In this document: positions 61,088 to 64,000 of the stretch, piece after piece
Position numbering within the stretch: position 1 is the stretch's first letter
Layout: the number at the start of each line of letters is the position of its first letter
NCBI RefSeq assembly: GCF_026968045.1
Contig: NZ_JAPVBQ010000001.1
Location: 509,238-573,237, forward strand
Origin: Modestobacter sp. VKM Ac-2977
GTDB lineage: Bacteria; Actinomycetota; Actinomycetes; Mycobacteriales; Geodermatophilaceae
Reading direction: 5' to 3'
Length of the DNA stretch: 64,000 nt
Notes under the pieces: model-generated
Told to the model about the DNA's origin: nothing
The model's input: the letters and a program-made list of their open reading frames with translations, nothing else
Databases searched by the model: none
Program-made: the position numbers and the translations under genes

Positions 61088-62422
61088 TCAGGCGGTGGGG
61101 CGGGTGCCGCCGATGAAGCCGCTCCACCGCATCGACGTGACGCGGAGGACCGAGCCGCTCTGCGGCGCCTCCAGGATCTGACCGCCCCCGAGGTAGATGG
61201 CCACGTGGTGGATGGTCGCGGGGTTGTTCGTGTTGGTGGCCCAGAAGACCAGGTCGCCGCGCTGCAGCTCCGACCGGGAGACCTTGGGCAGGGCCGCGTA
61301 CTGGGCGCGGCTGTTGCGCGGGATCGAGATGCCGGCCTGGGCGTACGCGTAGCGGGTGAGCCCGGAGCAGTCGAAACCGACGATGCCGGCGTCCACGCCC
61401 CAGCCCATGCTCGGTCCGTTGAGCGAGCCGCCACCCCAGGAGTAGATGGTGCCCAGGTGGCGCCGGGCGGCGGAGATCGCGGTCTCGACCGCGGAGGAGT
61501 CGCCGGTGCCGGCGGAGGCGCCGCTCTGCGGTGCGGAGACGAGGGAGCGGGTGGGAGCCGGCGTCCGCTCGGCGGTCGCCCGCTCGGCCGCAGCGCGCTC
61601 CGCCGCAGCCCGCTCGGTCGCGGCGCGCTCGGCGGCGGCCGCCTGCTGGGCGGCGTGTTGCGCGGCAGCGGCGCGGGCGCCCTCCAGGCCGAGGAGGGCC
61701 TGCTGGGCCTGGGCGAGCTCCTGCTCCAGGGTGGCCCGTCGGGCTGCCAGGCCGGAGGCCTGCGCGCGGGCGCCGGCCTCCAGCTCCTCGGCGGCGGCCA
61801 GCGCGTCCTCGGCCTCCTCCTTCAGCGTCGCGGCCTCGGCCAGGGTGGCGTGCGCAGCGGTCTCGGCGGCGCGGGCCCGCTCCTCGGCGGCCGTCACCTC
61901 GACGACGACGTCACCCTGGTGGGCGCCGGCGGCCTCGAGGAGGGCGGCGCGCTCCAGCATCTGGGCCGGCCCGTCGGCGGTGGTCAGCGCCTCCAGCGTC
62001 GGGGAGGTGCTGCCCTGCTGGTAGCTCTGCCGGGCGAACGCGGCGATGGCCGTGCGGGCGGTCGCCAGTTCGGCGGCGGCGGCGTCTGCGGTGGCCGCGG
62101 CGGCGTCGGCGGCGGCCTGGGCGACCTCGTACTCGGCCTGCTCTGCCTGGAAGGTGTCCAGCGCGATCGCCGACCGGGCCCGGGCGGCGTCCACCTCGGC
62201 CTGGGCGGTGGCGAGCTCGGCAGACAGGGCGCCGACCTGCTGTGCGGCGGTGTCCTGCTGCTGCCGGGCAGCGCCGATCTGCTCGTCGGAGGGGTTGGTC
62301 GGGGTCGCTCCGGCGGTGCCGGGAGCCGCCACCAGGCAGAGGGCCGCCACGACGACCACCCCGGCCATGCGGCGCACCGGACGCTGGCCGGTCCGTCGCT
62401 GGGTCGTTGCCTCGGTGCCCAT
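61088..62422 (-). CDS. Secreted NlpC/P60 peptidoglycan endopeptidase
   Basis: A 444-aa RipA-like cell-wall hydrolase. A signal peptide (MAGVVVVAALCLVAAPGTAG, cleavage near AGA-TPTNP) is followed by ~280 residues of Ala/Glu/Gln-rich coiled coil, then the NlpC/P60 domain: YSWGGGSLNGPSMGWGVDAG, the nucleophile in GFDCSGLTRYAYAQAG, IPRNSRAQYAALPKV, ELQRGDLVFWAT and the catalytic His in TIHHVAIYLGGGQILEAP. The active site is complete, unlike the domain of the protein at 9504-11429. The coiled coil may inhibit or bind an FtsEX-type activator. The start could be 18 bases further upstream. Confidence 0.92.
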   Translation of the reverse strand: MGTEATTQRRTGQRPVRRMAGVVVVAALCLVAAPGTAGATPTNPSDEQIGAARQQQDTAAQQVGALSAELATAQAEVDAARARSAIALDTFQAEQAEYEVAQAAADAAAATADAAAAELATARTAIAAFARQSYQQGSTSPTLEALTTADGPAQMLERAALLEAAGAHQGDVVVEVTAAEERARAAETAAHATLAEAATLKEEAEDALAAAEELEAGARAQASGLAARRATLEQELAQAQQALLGLEGARAAAAQHAAQQAAAAERAATERAAAERAAAERATAERTPAPTRSLVSAPQSGASAGTGDSSAVETAISAARRHLGTIYSWGGGSLNGPSMGWGVDAGIVGFDCSGLTRYAYAQAGISIPRNSRAQYAALPKVSRSELQRGDLVFWATNTNNPATIHHVAIYLGGGQILEAPQSGSVLRVTSMRWSGFIGGTRPTA

Positions 62423-62592
62423 GTCCTCGTGTCCCTCCACTGCCCTCGTTCACCCGATCAGGTGACCTGACAGAGAGGTCGGACGTTCCGGCACGCTCCT
62501 TGAGCCTCTCGACACCATGAGTTGTAGAAAGCAACTCGCGGCCTGGGCCTGGTCACTCGGGGCACGGGCAGCGCAGGGGAGACCATGGGGGC

Positions 62593-62790
62593 ATGAACGT
62601 CTTCACCGACTACGCCGAGACGCACTGGGTCCCGATCAACGGCGACATGGTGACCGTGCAGACCATCGACACCGCGGGGAAGCGGGAGACGCACGTGCTC
62701 TCGGTGCCGGACGCGCTGGCCCAGTTCAAGGTCAAGTACCCGTTCGTGGACGACGCCCAGGCCGCCGCGCTCTTCGCCCAGGGCGGCTGA
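62593..62790 (+). CDS. Small conserved hypothetical protein
   Basis: A 65-aa protein: MNVFTDYAETHWVPINGDMV, TVQTIDTAGKRETHVLSVPD, ALAQFKVKYPFVDDAQAAAL. It looks like a compact beta-alpha domain. Codon use and third-position GC are those of real genes here. No family recognised. Confidence 0.65.
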   Translation: MNVFTDYAETHWVPINGDMVTVQTIDTAGKRETHVLSVPDALAQFKVKYPFVDDAQAAALFAQGG

Positions 62791-62849
62791 GCCGCCGCAG
62801 CGAGGTCCGGATCACGGCACACCGGGCGGCATCAGGGCGTTGACCGGGT

Positions 62850-63458
62850 GTGACGCTCCGCTTCCTCGTCCTCGGCGACTCCCTCGCGTTCGGCACCGGC
62901 GCCGCGACGGCGCGGGACACCCTCGGCGCACGACTGACCCGTTCGCTGCAGGAGGCCGGGCACGACGTCGACCCGCAGGTGGTCGCGGTGCCCGGTGCCA
63001 CCTCGCTCGACCTCGCCGCCCAGGTCCGCCGGGTGACCGGGTCCGTCGACGTCGCGTTGATCGTGGTCGGCGCCAACGACCTGACCCGGCAGGTGTCACC
63101 GGTCCGGGCGGCCGAGGCGCTGGGCGCGGCCGTCCAGGACCTCCGGAGGACCGGCGCGGCGGTGCTGGTCGTCCCCACGCCCGACCTGTCGTCGGTGGCC
63201 TGGGTGCCGCCGGCCCTGCGGCCGGTCGTCGCGGGCATCTGCGACCTGCTGCGCAACCGGCAGACCGTCGCCGCGGAGCGGGCCGGTGCCGTCGTCGCCC
63301 CGGTCGCCCCGGAGCTGGCCCGGCGGTTCGCCGCCGACCCCTCGCTGTTCTCCGCCGACCGCTTCCACCCGTCCTCGGCCGGCTACGCGCTGGTCGCCGA
63401 GGCCCTCGCCCCGCCCCTGCTCCGCCTGGTCGACGAGCGCACCGACGCGGCGGCCTGA
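62850..63458 (+). CDS. SGNH/GDSL-type hydrolase
   Basis: A 202-aa esterase/lipase-fold enzyme. Block I is FLVLGDSLAFGTGAA with the nucleophile Ser. Block III is VVGANDLT with the oxyanion Asn. Block V is SADRFHPSSAGYALVAEAL with the catalytic Asp and His. The Gly of block II is in VAVPGATSLDLA. There is no signal peptide, so it is probably cytosolic. The start is the GTG at 62850. The substrate is unknown. Confidence 0.93.
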   Translation: MTLRFLVLGDSLAFGTGAATARDTLGARLTRSLQEAGHDVDPQVVAVPGATSLDLAAQVRRVTGSVDVALIVVGANDLTRQVSPVRAAEALGAAVQDLRRTGAAVLVVPTPDLSSVAWVPPALRPVVAGICDLLRNRQTVAAERAGAVVAPVAPELARRFAADPSLFSADRFHPSSAGYALVAEALAPPLLRLVDERTDAAA

Positions 63459-63459
63459 C

Positions 63460-63849
63460 TCAGCCGGCGTCCGGCGGGGGCACCCGGCAGGCCGCCGTCC
63501 CGCCGGGGAGCCTGTGCCGATTGGCCGCCACCAGCCGGTAGGCGATCGGGGCGACCCACCGCACCGGCGGCACGGAGAGGACGACGCCGGGCACCGACCA
63601 CGGCAGACCCGCCGCCCGCAGGGCCTGCGCGACCGCCGGTGCACCACCGGCCACCGCGCCGTCCCGGTCGAACCACAGCACCTCCGTCTGCGCCCGTGCG
63701 GCGCTCACCCCGGCCGCCGCCAGGTCGGTGTACTGCCACGGGACCACCTGCACGTCGGCCGGCAGCAGCCGCCGGGCGACGTCGGCGCAGCGGGTGCAGA
63801 AGGCGCAGTCGCCGTCGAAGACGAGCGCAGGTCCGGTCACAGGGGTCAT
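63460..63849 (-). CDS. DCC-family thiol-disulfide protein (DUF393)
   Basis: A 129-aa protein with the family motif DxxCxxC: LVFDGDCAFCTRCADVARRL. Further family segments are VQVVPWQYTDLAAAGVSAA, TEVLWFDRDGAVAGGAPAVA, and PPVRWVAPIAYRLVAANRH. The two cysteines suggest thiol-disulfide chemistry; physiological partners are unknown. Start ATG 63849 gives MTPVTGPALVFDGDC. It converges with the hydrolase gene one base apart. Confidence 0.9.
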   Translation of the reverse strand: MTPVTGPALVFDGDCAFCTRCADVARRLLPADVQVVPWQYTDLAAAGVSAARAQTEVLWFDRDGAVAGGAPAVAQALRAAGLPWSVPGVVLSVPPVRWVAPIAYRLVAANRHRLPGGTAACRVPPPDAG

Positions 63850-63879
63850 CGTGCGTCTCCACATCGACTCGCAGGACGC

Positions 63880-63918
63880 CGAACGGGCCGGCACCCCAGT
63901 GGGGTACCGGCCCGTTCG
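63880..63918 (-). terminator. Terminator of the gene entering from the right edge
   Basis: A 12-bp perfect stem (CGAACGGGCCGG with its complement), continuing with one mismatch to a 3-base loop, lies 14 bases beyond the stop codon of the minus-strand gene at the right edge. Confidence 0.7.
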
Positions 63919-63932
63919 GTTGCGTCCTTCGT

Positions 63933-64000
63933 TCAGCTGGTCGGGACGCCGCCGGCCCGCAGCGCGCCGAGCAGGTCGTGGTTCAGCCGGGAGATGGTCT
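63933..64000 (-). CDS. C-terminal end of an unidentified gene (cut by the right edge)
   Basis: The last 21 residues visible read TISRLNHDLLGALRAGGVPT and Ser, then stop. The fragment is too short to identify. The strong hairpin just downstream supports a real gene end here. Confidence 0.5.
   Translation of the reverse strand, partial: TISRLNHDLLGALRAGGVPTS

Overview
The window reads as chromosome of a high-GC, flagellated actinobacterium. Codon third positions are overwhelmingly G or C, GTG starts and leaderless-looking starts are common, and several genes are actinobacterial signatures: DUF1707, DUF4245, DUF6542, a mycobacterial-type lipid-droplet protein, an AdaA-AlkA fusion, and a 13E12/DUF222 HNH nuclease with a LexA box. 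The order fumC, glpX, DUF4245, xseB, xseA, lipid-droplet protein, ispH, DUF6542, ychF follows the Mycobacterium tuberculosis order around Rv1098c-Rv1112. Flagella plus this repertoire suggest the Geodermatophilaceae or a near relative. That placement is inference.

Bases 1-9500 are the late end of a flagellar locus. It holds two tandem flagellins (the first cut by the window edge), a FliA-type sigma factor, flgN-flgK-flgL, csrA, and four poorly known genes, one of which is a divergent sigma-70-like protein. Bases 9500-17000 hold a dual peptidoglycan hydrolase (NlpC/P60 plus VanY), citrate synthase, a convergent acetyltransferase/aminotransferase pair typical of amino-sugar synthesis, and fumarase. 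Bases 17400-36474 are core metabolism, envelope and repair: glpX, xseBA, a VanY peptidase, ispH, a YihY protein, rmuC, ogt and ada-alkA, then an ABC exporter fused by overlaps to a two-component system, a DUF222 nuclease, a cupin and ychF.

Bases 36456-47161 are an integrated element of about 10.7 kb. It is bounded by an exact 21-bp direct repeat whose left copy is the last codons of ychF. It carries a tyrosine integrase beside the left end, an excisionase-like HTH protein, a frameshifted serine recombinase, and passenger genes: a Zn-ribbon protein, a membrane protein, a Rid protein, a DinB protein, an ECF sigma with a membrane partner, a GPP34 protein and two unknowns. The passengers are separated by several families of intergenic repeats and palindromic sites, which looks like modular (cassette-like) assembly. 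Just beyond the right end lies the 17-codon tail of a second, related integrase at the same distance from the repeat. This indicates repeated use of the same ychF site.

Bases 47260-64000 hold an enolase-superfamily enzyme with a GntP-type permease, a lipoprotein, an MscS channel, a DUF2993 protein coupled to an MMPL transporter, a spermidine-synthase-like protein, and a retron-type reverse transcriptase. Directly upstream of the reverse transcriptase is a 161-nt structured region closed by an 18-nt imperfect inverted repeat, which fits an msr-msd RNA with a1/a2 repeats. This candidate retron is the most striking feature of the window. The remainder is a LURP-one-like protein, a luciferase-family oxidoreductase, a second NlpC/P60 protein, a GDSL-type hydrolase, a DCC-family protein and small conserved genes.
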